The position numbers and the translations under genes are program-made. Below the pieces are notes generated by a model. The model was not told where the DNA came from. It saw nothing but the letters and a program-made list of their open reading frames with translations, and searched no databases. From Hungatella sp. UBA7603 (GTDB lineage Bacteria > Bacillota > Clostridia > Lachnospirales > Lachnospiraceae), in NCBI GenBank assembly GCA_002478865.1, contig DLJZ01000023.1:1-12394 (forward strand): 12,394 nucleotides of DNA. Direction: 5' to 3'. Of this stretch, positions 5,240 to 12,209 are shown piece after piece (position 1 is the stretch's first letter; every line of letters starts with the position of its first letter).

Positions 5240-6982
5240 ATGGAGAATATTACAATTAAAATCAACGGTATTGACGTAAGCGCTCCGGCAGGCTCCACCA
5301 TCCTTGAGGCTGCCAGACTTGCTCATATAGAGATACCAACGTTATGCTTTTTAAAAGAAATCAATGAAATCGCTGCATGCCGCATCTGTACCGTAGATAT
5401 CGGTGGCGGAAAGCTTGCAGCTTCCTGTGTATACCCAATCAATGCAGGAATGGAAATATGGACCAATACACCTAAGGTTCGTGATTACAGAAAGAAAACC
5501 CTGCAGCTTATCTTATCAAACCATGACCGCTCTTGCTTATCTTGTGTGAGAAGTGGAGATTGTGAACTTCAGACTTTGTGTAAAGAATTAGGAGTGGATT
5601 CTGAGAACCTCTATGATGGAGATAAGACACCATCCACTCTGGATGAAAGTGCTACTCACATGGTTCGTGATAATAGTAAATGTATCTTATGCCGCCGCTG
5701 CTCTTCTATCTGTGAAAAGGTTCAGGGAATCGGCGTAATCGGACCAAACCAAAGAGGATTTGCCACCTTTATCGGCTCCCCATTTGAGATGGGCCTTGGT
5801 GAAACAAGCTGCGTTTCCTGCGGTCAGTGTATTGCTGTCTGCCCAACCGGTGCTCTTTATGAAAAGAGCAGCATAAAAGAGGTTGCTGCTGCCATCGCTG
5901 ACTCAGGTAAGCATGTACTTGTTCAGACCGCTCCTGCCGTACGTGCGGCACTTGGCGAGGAATTTGGCTTCCCAATTGGCACTAATGTAGAAGGAAAGAT
6001 GGTTGCTGCTTTAAGAAGACTTGGCTTTGACAACGTTTTTGATACCAACTTCGGTGCGGATCTTACCATCTTGGAGGAAGCACACGAATTCATTCATCGA
6101 GTGCAGCATGGCGGTGTTCTTCCTATGATCACTTCCTGTTCTCCTGGCTGGATTAAATACTGTGAGCACTACTTCCCTGAGATGACAGAGAACTTATCCT
6201 CTTGCAAATCTCCTCAGCAGATGTTTGGCGCCATTGCCAAATCTTATTACGCAGAGAAGATGGGATTAAATCCAGAGGACATCGTTTCCGTAAGCGTTAT
6301 GCCTTGTACCGCTAAGAAGTTTGAGATTGGAAGAGACAATCAAGCTGCAAATGGTAGCCCTGATGTGGATTACACCATCACAACCAGAGAGTTAGCCCGA
6401 ATGATCAAACAAGCTGGTCTCCGCTTTGAAAATCTTCCAGATGAATCCTTTGACATCCCACTAGGTATTGGTACTGGTGCTGGAGTTATCTTTGGAGCCA
6501 CCGGCGGAGTTATGGAGGCTGCTCTTCGAACTGCTGTGGAAACTCTTACTGGAGAAGAATTGCAAAAACTTGAATTTAACGATGTGCGTGGTATGGAAGG
6601 AATCAAAGAAGCCTCTTATGAGATAGGTGATTTGAAAGTCAACGTAGCCGTTGCCTCCGGCCTTATCAATGCTAGAGATTTATTAAATCGCGTAAAATCA
6701 GGGGAAGCAGACTATCACTTTATTGAGATTATGGGTTGTCTTGGTGGATGTATTGGTGGAGGCGGCCAGCCTCAGCAGCCAGGTTATGTCCGCAACACCA
6801 CAGATATCCGTGGCTTGCGAGCAAAGGTATTATATGATTCTGATGCAGGGAATAAGATTCGTAAATCTCATGAAAACCCTGCAATTAAAGAGCTTTATAG
6901 TACCTATTTAGGAGAACCAGGAAGCGAAAAAGCTCACCATCTCCTTCATACCACTTATGTAAAAAGAAAAATCAATTCCTAA
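5240..6982 (+). CDS. hydA: Catalytic [FeFe]-hydrogenase subunit A of the bifurcating complex
   Basis: Catalyses reversible 2H+ + 2e- = H2 at the H-cluster. Domains of the 580-residue protein: a plant-type [2Fe-2S] ferredoxin (Cys36, 47, 50, 63); a His-ligated [4Fe-4S] domain (His95, Cys99, 102, 108); a two-[4Fe-4S] ferredoxin (Cys148/151/154/158 and Cys191/194/197/201); and the H-cluster domain from about 225. The H-cluster motifs are L1 TSCSPGW (298-304), L2 MPCTAKKFE (Cys356) and L3 EIMGCLGGCIGGGGQP (Cys500, Cys504). L1 has Ser301 where most enzymes have a second Cys. An ATG at 5222 overlaps the hydB stop, but the GGAGGGA at 5225-5230 places the true start at 5240. Overall layout resembles HydA/HndD of NAD(P)-linked multimeric hydrogenases. 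It is the last gene of the operon, with a terminator downstream. Confidence 0.95.
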   Translation: MENITIKINGIDVSAPAGSTILEAARLAHIEIPTLCFLKEINEIAACRICTVDIGGGKLAASCVYPINAGMEIWTNTPKVRDYRKKTLQLILSNHDRSCLSCVRSGDCELQTLCKELGVDSENLYDGDKTPSTLDESATHMVRDNSKCILCRRCSSICEKVQGIGVIGPNQRGFATFIGSPFEMGLGETSCVSCGQCIAVCPTGALYEKSSIKEVAAAIADSGKHVLVQTAPAVRAALGEEFGFPIGTNVEGKMVAALRRLGFDNVFDTNFGADLTILEEAHEFIHRVQHGGVLPMITSCSPGWIKYCEHYFPEMTENLSSCKSPQQMFGAIAKSYYAEKMGLNPEDIVSVSVMPCTAKKFEIGRDNQAANGSPDVDYTITTRELARMIKQAGLRFENLPDESFDIPLGIGTGAGVIFGATGGVMEAALRTAVETLTGEELQKLEFNDVRGMEGIKEASYEIGDLKVNVAVASGLINARDLLNRVKSGEADYHFIEIMGCLGGCIGGGGQPQQPGYVRNTTDIRGLRAKVLYDSDAGNKIRKSHENPAIKELYSTYLGEPGSEKAHHLLHTTYVKRKINS

Positions 6983-7046
6983 AATCGTTGGGCTAAGAAA
7001 CATATAGCCACAATTTAAAATTCAAAAATTGTTTTATCATCATATA

Positions 7047-7091
7047 AAAAGCATCCTGATGGCTTGTAACGCCAATTCAGGATGCTTTTTT
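7047..7091 (+). terminator. Rho-independent terminator of the hydCBA operon
   Basis: GCATCCTGA (7051-7059) pairs with TCAGGATGC (7077-7085), extended inward by TGGC/GCCA across a two-base bulge and followed by TTTTTT. The 5' arm is preceded by AAAA, so it may also work in reverse. It lies 65 bases past the hydA stop and isolates the hydrogenase operon from the spore coat genes. Confidence 0.88.
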
Positions 7092-7163
7092 GTTCCATTT
7101 TTAAGAAATCATATTTTGTATCATACATGTATTTTCTAAATTAATGAGAATTTTAAACAAAGT

Positions 7164-7192
7164 GAATGGTTTAAGAGAAAATCTCCATACTA
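7164..7192 (+). promoter_or_regulatory. Candidate SigG-type sporulation promoter for the coat genes
   Basis: GAATG (7164-7168), a 17-base spacer, then CATACTA (7186-7192) matches the forespore SigG pattern gHATR-N17-CATnnTA. It precedes a two-gene coat unit, and CotF-like genes in Bacillus are known SigG targets, which supports it. The caution is spacing: transcription starting about 7 bases after the -10 would begin at or just inside the GGAGGTG ribosome binding site (7198-7204), leaving almost no leader. Confidence 0.4.
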
Positions 7193-7211
7193 AGATTGGA
7201 GGTGATAAAAC

Positions 7212-7385
7212 ATGAGCCCAAAAGAATTAATCTATATTGAAGATGCTCTCGGACATGAGAAATTTCTAAAAACACAGTGTCAGGAAGCAGCACAAAATTT
7301 GCAGGATCCAGAATTAAAAGCCTGCGCACAGGAAATTCTTCAAAAGCACCAACAGATTTTTGATAGCTTCTATAATTTAGTGTAA
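7212..7385 (+). CDS. Small CotF-partner spore coat-like protein
   Basis: A 57-residue acidic, helical protein beginning MSPKELIYIEDALGHEKF, with two cysteines (23 and 38) and a Gln-rich second helix. Short helical proteins of this kind typically precede CotF-family genes in Clostridia and are annotated as spore coat or coat-F-like. The start is supported by GGAGGTG 7 bases upstream. Thirteen bases separate its stop from the next gene, whose ribosome binding site overlaps this stop, so the two are co-transcribed. Assignment rests mainly on the neighbour and on general resemblance to the CotF helical hairpin. Confidence 0.7.
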   Translation: MSPKELIYIEDALGHEKFLKTQCQEAAQNLQDPELKACAQEILQKHQQIFDSFYNLV

Positions 7386-7398
7386 GGAGGAACCGTAT

Positions 7399-7644
7399 AT
7401 GGATGACAAGATTATTATGGAAAACCTGCTCAACACAGCCAAGGGAGTTTGTGACTTGTATATGCATGGAACCATTGAATCCCCTACTATGAATGTACAC
7501 CAAGCATTTGATACTGCATTAAATGACAGTTTATGCATTCAGGACAGCCTTTATAAGAAAATGTCCGCTAAGGGATGGTATACCACAGAACAAGCAGAGC
7601 AGCAGAAAATAACCAAAGTAAAAAATCAGTTTGCAGGAATGTAA
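7399..7644 (+). CDS. Spore coat protein F (CotF) family protein
   Basis: An 81-residue protein of the Coat_F family, which forms ferritin-like helical bundles in the spore coat or the forespore. Visible family features are the first helix MENLLNTAKGVCDLYMHGTI, the central segment with HQAFDTALNDSL, and the diagnostic C-terminal YKKMSAKGWY (kM..kGWY) followed by a Gln-rich tail. Its length is typical of clostridial single-domain members. AAGGAGG overlaps the stop of the preceding small gene. The unit is framed by terminators on both sides and carries its own candidate sporulation promoter, so it is independent of the flanking hydrogenase operons. Confidence 0.88.
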   Translation: MDDKIIMENLLNTAKGVCDLYMHGTIESPTMNVHQAFDTALNDSLCIQDSLYKKMSAKGWYTTEQAEQQKITKVKNQFAGM

Positions 7645-7687
7645 TCACTTATCATAACATAGTCGATTAAGTTCAGAGCAAATCTGT

Positions 7688-7738
7688 AAAAATGCGTCTT
7701 GACGTGACCTTTAAGAGGTCCAATCAAGACGCATTTTT
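7688..7738. terminator. Bidirectional terminator between convergent transcription units
   Basis: A 15-base perfect stem: AAAAATGCGTCTTGA (7688-7702) pairs with TCAAGACGCATTTTT (7724-7738). A second small stem, GACCT/AGGTC (7706-7710 with 7716-7720), lies in the loop. A-run and T-run flank the GC-rich core, so it can terminate the spore coat unit on the plus strand and the hydrogenase/HydS operon on the minus strand. Confidence 0.88.
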
Positions 7739-7787
7739 ATAAGAATTCTATTATATCACATGATTTTAATTTTATAATAGCCGTTCC

Positions 7788-9239
7788 TTAATGCCTGTGC
7801 ATTGGCACCATCTCAAGTCCCTGGCTCTTTAAGTTTTCATGAACTTCTCTTCCATCCGCCTGTCCGATCAAAAGATCTCTGGCTTTTTTGGCTTCGTTTT
7901 CATTCTTATGTCTTGCAGGACCACCGACGCATCCACCGGTGCAGACCATGCCTTCAACAAAATCCGTAGGAAGCTTTCCAACCTTTAAAAGCATGAGTGC
8001 CTTCTTGCACTCTGCCGCACCATTACACTTCATTACCTGGATATCCGTATTTTGTTCTGTCTCTTTCAGACATTCTAATACGGCTGCGGTTACACCGCCT
8101 CCATTTCCAAAACGCTTGCCAAATACAGAAGCCTGCTGGTACGAATTTTCTTCTGGTTCTAAGTCTACTCCCTTTGCCTGGATCATGGCATAGGCCTCTC
8201 CAAGAGTCAAAACATAATCCGCATTGTCTTTTACATTTAGGTCAAGACTTTCGCTCTTCTTTGCAATACATGGGCCGATGAACACGGTCACTGTATCTGG
8301 ATCTTGTTCCTTGAGCATTCTGGATACGGCACACATTGGAGATACGGTGGTAGACATATTTTCAAGCAACATAGGATAATGCTGTTTGATCATATTGACA
8401 AATGCCGGACAACAAGAGGTGGTCATCTTCTTGCCTTCCTTATAAGCTTCTGCCCACTCCGCTGCCTCTGCTGCTGCTGTTAAGTCACCACCTAAGGCAA
8501 CTTCCACCATGTCTTCAAATCCAACTTTCTTTAATGCGGTTTTCCAGCTTGCCATAGTAATATCGGGTCCATACTGGCCTTCCGTAGCAGGAGCTACCAT
8601 AGCAACTACCTTTTTCCCTGCTTTAATCAGCTTTATTACATCAGCAAGAAACGTCTTTGTTCCAATGGCTCCAAAGGGGCAGCCATTGACACATGCTCCG
8701 CACTGAATGCATTTTTTCTCATCTATAACAACAATGTCGTTTTCATCCATTGTAATGGCATCCACCGGACAACTTTTCTTGCAAGGGCGTGTCAGATCTG
8801 CGATGGCATTATAAGGGCAGGCCTGGGAGCATTTCCCGCATTCTTTGCATTTATCCGTGTGAATATGGGCGCGGTCGTGGCCCATGGTGATTGCACCAAA
8901 ATTACAGGATGCCTGGCATGCTTTTCCCATACAAAGCTGGCAGTTATCCGTAACCACATAACGGGCGATGGGACAGCCCTCACAGGCAGAGTTTATGACC
9001 TGTACGATATTTGTGGTGCCCTTCCCGCTAGGGCATAACCCCTCCGCAAGACGAACTCTCTCTCTGATAATTTCCCGCTCCCTGTAAATGCAGCATCGAA
9101 ACTGAGCTTTTGGACCTGGAATGATGTGATAAGGAATCTCATTTCTACCTTCCTCTAACCGATCCTCCCAAACATATTTTGCCACCTCAAGCAGTACGTT
9201 GTGTGTAATGCGTTGTAATGTTGCGTCACTTGTTGCCAT
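7788..9239 (-). CDS. Monomeric [FeFe]-hydrogenase, group B type
   Basis: A 483-residue hydrogenase probably exchanging electrons with ferredoxin in the cytoplasm. The N-terminal ~115 residues are a cysteine-rich region (Cys49-50, 69, 86, 89, 100, 103, 108, 112). Next come [4Fe-4S] ferredoxin motifs: CKECGKCSQACP (131-142), an incomplete CKKSCP element (153-158) and CIQCGACVNGCP (177-188). The H-cluster domain follows, with L1 TSCCPAF (Cys276-277), L2 GPCIAKKSE (Cys324) and L3 EGMVCTGGCVGGPARH (Cys433, Cys437). The shortened L3 without the GGGQP ending and the L2 GPC separate it from HydA and fit the group B enzymes common in Clostridia, whose physiological role is unsettled. AGGAGG lies 7 bases before the ATG. 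It follows the phosphatase gene by 53 bases in one operon and ends before the bidirectional terminator. Confidence 0.9.
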   Translation of the reverse strand: MATSDATLQRITHNVLLEVAKYVWEDRLEEGRNEIPYHIIPGPKAQFRCCIYREREIIRERVRLAEGLCPSGKGTTNIVQVINSACEGCPIARYVVTDNCQLCMGKACQASCNFGAITMGHDRAHIHTDKCKECGKCSQACPYNAIADLTRPCKKSCPVDAITMDENDIVVIDEKKCIQCGACVNGCPFGAIGTKTFLADVIKLIKAGKKVVAMVAPATEGQYGPDITMASWKTALKKVGFEDMVEVALGGDLTAAAEAAEWAEAYKEGKKMTTSCCPAFVNMIKQHYPMLLENMSTTVSPMCAVSRMLKEQDPDTVTVFIGPCIAKKSESLDLNVKDNADYVLTLGEAYAMIQAKGVDLEPEENSYQQASVFGKRFGNGGGVTAAVLECLKETEQNTDIQVMKCNGAAECKKALMLLKVGKLPTDFVEGMVCTGGCVGGPARHKNENEAKKARDLLIGQADGREVHENLKSQGLEMVPMHRH

Positions 9240-9292
9240 AATTTTCCTCCTGTAACTTCCACCGAAGTGGCCGTGTGAATATCCTTTGTGTA

Positions 9293-10474
9293 CTAATAAT
9301 ATGTGATTGTAACCTTTTTCCCCATTTCTTCTACCGCATGCTTAAGCTGATCCACAAGATTTTGGCGTATGCCAAGATCAAAGGGTAGACCTGGGTTTTG
9401 ATACGCACTATTAATTGCCATTCCAACATACAAATTAAGCTCCGTACAGTCCTCAATCAGCATCTTTGCGACCAAAGAGCCTCCATTTTGTTTATCCAAC
9501 TCCTTAAAGTATTCCTCTGTCACGGACTGATTTTTTACAAACTGCTTTAAAAGCTTTAATACCCGGTTTAGGGTCAGTACGCCTTCTGTCACAAGCTCCA
9601 CCCCATCAAGAGTGGCAATGGGGGGAATATCTGGGTCATAGTAATGAAGGGAAACAGAAAGCTTCTTTCCAGTCTCTCTGGATACAATATTTGCACTGGT
9701 TCCCCCGCAGACGATTCGCTTGGTGGTATCATCCCCTGAGAGAAACTCGCTTACCATTGAGACATCATCCCGTTTGCTTTTAGGCGGTCCAGTCATTAAA
9801 TGTACCGGCTTCCTGTCGATGATCCTCATAACTGCAACTGTGGTATCATCACCGGGCCGGTACTGGTAAAGCTCATCACAAGCCGTTGTAAGGGCTGAGG
9901 CAAGTCGTATGGCTGAGATGGTCAGACGATACTGCTTTACCGCATAAGCAGCCACATCTTCCCATAGCCACCCGAAATTAAGAAGCTGTCCCACTCCCGC
10001 ATGAATGGTGCCATCACTCAAAAGAATCAGAGCATCTCCTTTTTTAACCCGAAACCTGTATTCATTGATTGTCTTATTTCGTATGATCCTGGTGTTTTGA
10101 GGAATCGGGATTAGGCTCCCATCCCGGATAAAGATACAGCTTGGGTTGTCAAACTCCACTAAATAGGCCTCACCGCTGTTAAACACCTGCAAAATACTAA
10201 ACGTGGAGTAAGCCACCTGCCGCACCTGACAAACTGGAAGCGTCTCTACTATGGTTTCCACGCATTCCTCTAATGTGGCTCCATTTAAAAACATGGTGCC
10301 AAGGATTTTGGAAGTCATAGTCGCCAAAATGTTTGCCTTTACTCCGCTCCCCATTCCATCGGCCAGAATCATCAAATTGGATTCATCCGTTTGCAAAAAT
10401 TCCACTTTATCCCCGCAAAGAACTTCATTGAACTTATTAAGGCTTTTGTATGCTGCATCCACTGTAATTCCCAT
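9293..10474 (-). CDS. SpoIIE/PP2C-family protein phosphatase coupled to HydS
   Basis: Predicted Mn/Mg-dependent Ser/Thr phosphatase. The 393-residue protein has a SpoIIE-type catalytic domain in residues about 1-218, with the metal-binding motifs LADGMGSG (Asp39), LLSDG (Asp154) and GDDTTVAV (Asp209-Asp210). Residues about 222-393 form a second region (containing CGGTSANIVSRETGK and TEGVLTLNRVL) that I do not recognise. There is no membrane segment. The ATG at 10472-10474 overlaps the last base of the hydS stop (TGATG); GTG three bases upstream is an alternative start giving a 4-base overlap. This coupling suggests near-equimolar synthesis with HydS. PP2C-type phosphatases are known neighbours of PAS-linked group C hydrogenases, so it is the likely output of H2 or redox sensing (inference). 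Its phosphoprotein substrate is not in the window. Confidence 0.88.
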   Translation of the reverse strand: MGITVDAAYKSLNKFNEVLCGDKVEFLQTDESNLMILADGMGSGVKANILATMTSKILGTMFLNGATLEECVETIVETLPVCQVRQVAYSTFSILQVFNSGEAYLVEFDNPSCIFIRDGSLIPIPQNTRIIRNKTINEYRFRVKKGDALILLSDGTIHAGVGQLLNFGWLWEDVAAYAVKQYRLTISAIRLASALTTACDELYQYRPGDDTTVAVMRIIDRKPVHLMTGPPKSKRDDVSMVSEFLSGDDTTKRIVCGGTSANIVSRETGKKLSVSLHYYDPDIPPIATLDGVELVTEGVLTLNRVLKLLKQFVKNQSVTEEYFKELDKQNGGSLVAKMLIEDCTELNLYVGMAINSAYQNPGLPFDLGIRQNLVDQLKHAVEEMGKKVTITYY

Positions 10475-12207
10475 CACCGAACCTCGCTTTCGCTTCCTTC
10501 ATCCAATAAAGATCTGCAAAGCTTCGTCAATGTGGTTTTTGTCTCTGCTGTGGTTTCCCCCAACAGTCCTGCGATTTCCTGGGCCACCATCATCTGCTTG
10601 TGGATAACCTTCTGAGCCAAATCAATGGTCTCCAGCTTTTTTTCGTATTCCTGCTTTGCAAGTTCTTCTTCTCTCGTAATATCGATAAATGTAGCTAAAA
10701 CCATATCTTCTTTTTCAACATAAACAATGTTCTGCATGGTGGAAAAGCCATATTCCCCGTAGCTTACCTTTTTTCCATGAATCTTTTGATGGGTTTTATA
10801 TACCCATTGGAAATCAGAAGGATCAATAAACTCGTATAAATACATGGTTAGAGCCTCCTGTCTGCTCTTTCCAAAGTATTTCTCGCCCATTCCAGAAAAC
10901 TCCAGGATCTTCATGTCTTTATCCACAATCAGTACAATATTTGGTGAAGTTTCCAACACAAGATTAGAAAGGGATTCTGCCTTTTCACTCATAAAAGGAA
11001 TGCACATATTAAGTTCTGCCTTCTTCTGAAATACAGCGATCGCCTTTTCACGGCATGTGGAATAACCGCAGGCTCCGCAGTTTAGCTCATCCTCCGGTTT
11101 AAGTTTTCCTGTCATCTTAAAAATCTCTTTGATCTGGGCCTCGGTGGGCAAAACATCCTCTGGTGCCCGGTTCATAAAATGCTTTTGAAACGATATCTGG
11201 TCCATGATGGGATCAATCTCTTCCCATGGAACCGGTTCCTTCTCAATAGTTTCTTCCATATCCAGCTTTACTTTAAACCGGGAGATCTTCTCATCTTCCA
11301 CCAATGGGCCGTTAATGCAGCCACCGGAGCATACGTTCATCTCAATAAAGCAACCTTCCATAGTTCCCTCTGTTATGCTATCACAAAGGTCCATACAGTT
11401 GCGAATGCCATGGACATAAAGTTTCCGGTAATGGTCTCCTTCCGTTTCCGTCGCCAGCACGGAACTTATAATTCCGTTGGTGACAGGGTAAAGGCGGTTT
11501 ACTCTGGGGTTCTGGTTGGTAAATGGGATATCCTCACACGATTCGATAGAAATCCCTTCCTCTAAGAGCCATCTTTTAATATCAACAAAGCTTAAGACCG
11601 CATCAATATATCCAGCGTGGCGGGCATCCTCTGCCTCCTTCTTCTTGGCGATACAAGGACCGAGAAACACCACCTTTGTATCATAACCCATCTCTGTCTT
11701 CAAAAGCTTTCCATGAGCGATCATAGGCGATACTACTGGTGCCAGATAAGGAATCAACTGCGGATAATAAATCTCAACTAAATCATTGACGCCAGGACAG
11801 CAGGTGGTGATGATGGTGTCCATCTTTCCTTCCCTTAACAGCCGAGTATACTCTGCCGTCACCAGGGCGGCCCCTTCTGCGGTCTCTCTGACATCAGTAA
11901 AACCAAGTTTTCGCAGTGCTCCGTTTATCTGGCCAATGGAGTCGTATTTTAATAGCCCCATATAAGATGGTGCCAGGGAGATTATGGTTCTCTCCCCACG
12001 GCTTATAAATTCCTTGACCAGATCCAGATCACTGATCAGAGTTTTGGCAGACTGTGGACATACCTGCATGCATTTACCACATAAAATGCATTGATCCGGC
12101 ATGATCTCTGCCAGTTCGTTTTTGATCATGACTGCCTTGACTTCACAGTTACGAATACATTTGTAGCAGTGTTTGCATTTGGTAGCCTTGAAATCAATGA
12201 TTCCCAT
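10474..12207 (-). CDS. hydS: Putative sensory [FeFe]-hydrogenase with PAS domain (HydS-like, group C)
   Basis: Proposed H2/redox sensor rather than bulk catalyst. Domains of the 577-residue protein: an N-terminal two-[4Fe-4S] ferredoxin (Cys11/14/17/21 and Cys40/43/46/50); an H-cluster domain (about 70-320) with L1 TTCCPGV (Cys136-137), L2 GPCIAKKKE (Cys185) and L3 EMNVCSGGCINGPL (Cys293, Cys297); an Fe-S domain of the CGACGYSTC type (Cys377, 380, 385, 402); a PAS domain (about 411-515, SPNIVLIVDKDMKILEFS); and a C-terminal predicted coiled region to the end. No kinase or DNA-binding output domain is present, so the signal probably passes to a partner, with the overlapping SpoIIE phosphatase as first candidate. 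I prefer the ATG at 12205-12207, 8 bases after GGGAGG; TTG at 12213 is too close to that site. The upstream ferredoxin gene ends 2 bases before this ATG. Confidence 0.88.
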   Translation of the reverse strand: MGIIDFKATKCKHCYKCIRNCEVKAVMIKNELAEIMPDQCILCGKCMQVCPQSAKTLISDLDLVKEFISRGERTIISLAPSYMGLLKYDSIGQINGALRKLGFTDVRETAEGAALVTAEYTRLLREGKMDTIITTCCPGVNDLVEIYYPQLIPYLAPVVSPMIAHGKLLKTEMGYDTKVVFLGPCIAKKKEAEDARHAGYIDAVLSFVDIKRWLLEEGISIESCEDIPFTNQNPRVNRLYPVTNGIISSVLATETEGDHYRKLYVHGIRNCMDLCDSITEGTMEGCFIEMNVCSGGCINGPLVEDEKISRFKVKLDMEETIEKEPVPWEEIDPIMDQISFQKHFMNRAPEDVLPTEAQIKEIFKMTGKLKPEDELNCGACGYSTCREKAIAVFQKKAELNMCIPFMSEKAESLSNLVLETSPNIVLIVDKDMKILEFSGMGEKYFGKSRQEALTMYLYEFIDPSDFQWVYKTHQKIHGKKVSYGEYGFSTMQNIVYVEKEDMVLATFIDITREEELAKQEYEKKLETIDLAQKVIHKQMMVAQEIAGLLGETTAETKTTLTKLCRSLLDEGSESEVR

Positions 12208-12209
12208 GA

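Noticed and set aside
7010..7032. ACAATTT...AAATTGT inverted repeat after hydA as an operator
   Set aside because: AT-only arms between a stop codon and a strong terminator. Most likely a weak accessory stem in the 3' untranslated region.
9255..9268. Small hairpin ACTTC-CACC-GAAGT between the phosphatase and group B hydrogenase genes
   Set aside because: A five-base stem with no T-run. Too weak to call a terminator or attenuator, so the genes are kept in one operon.
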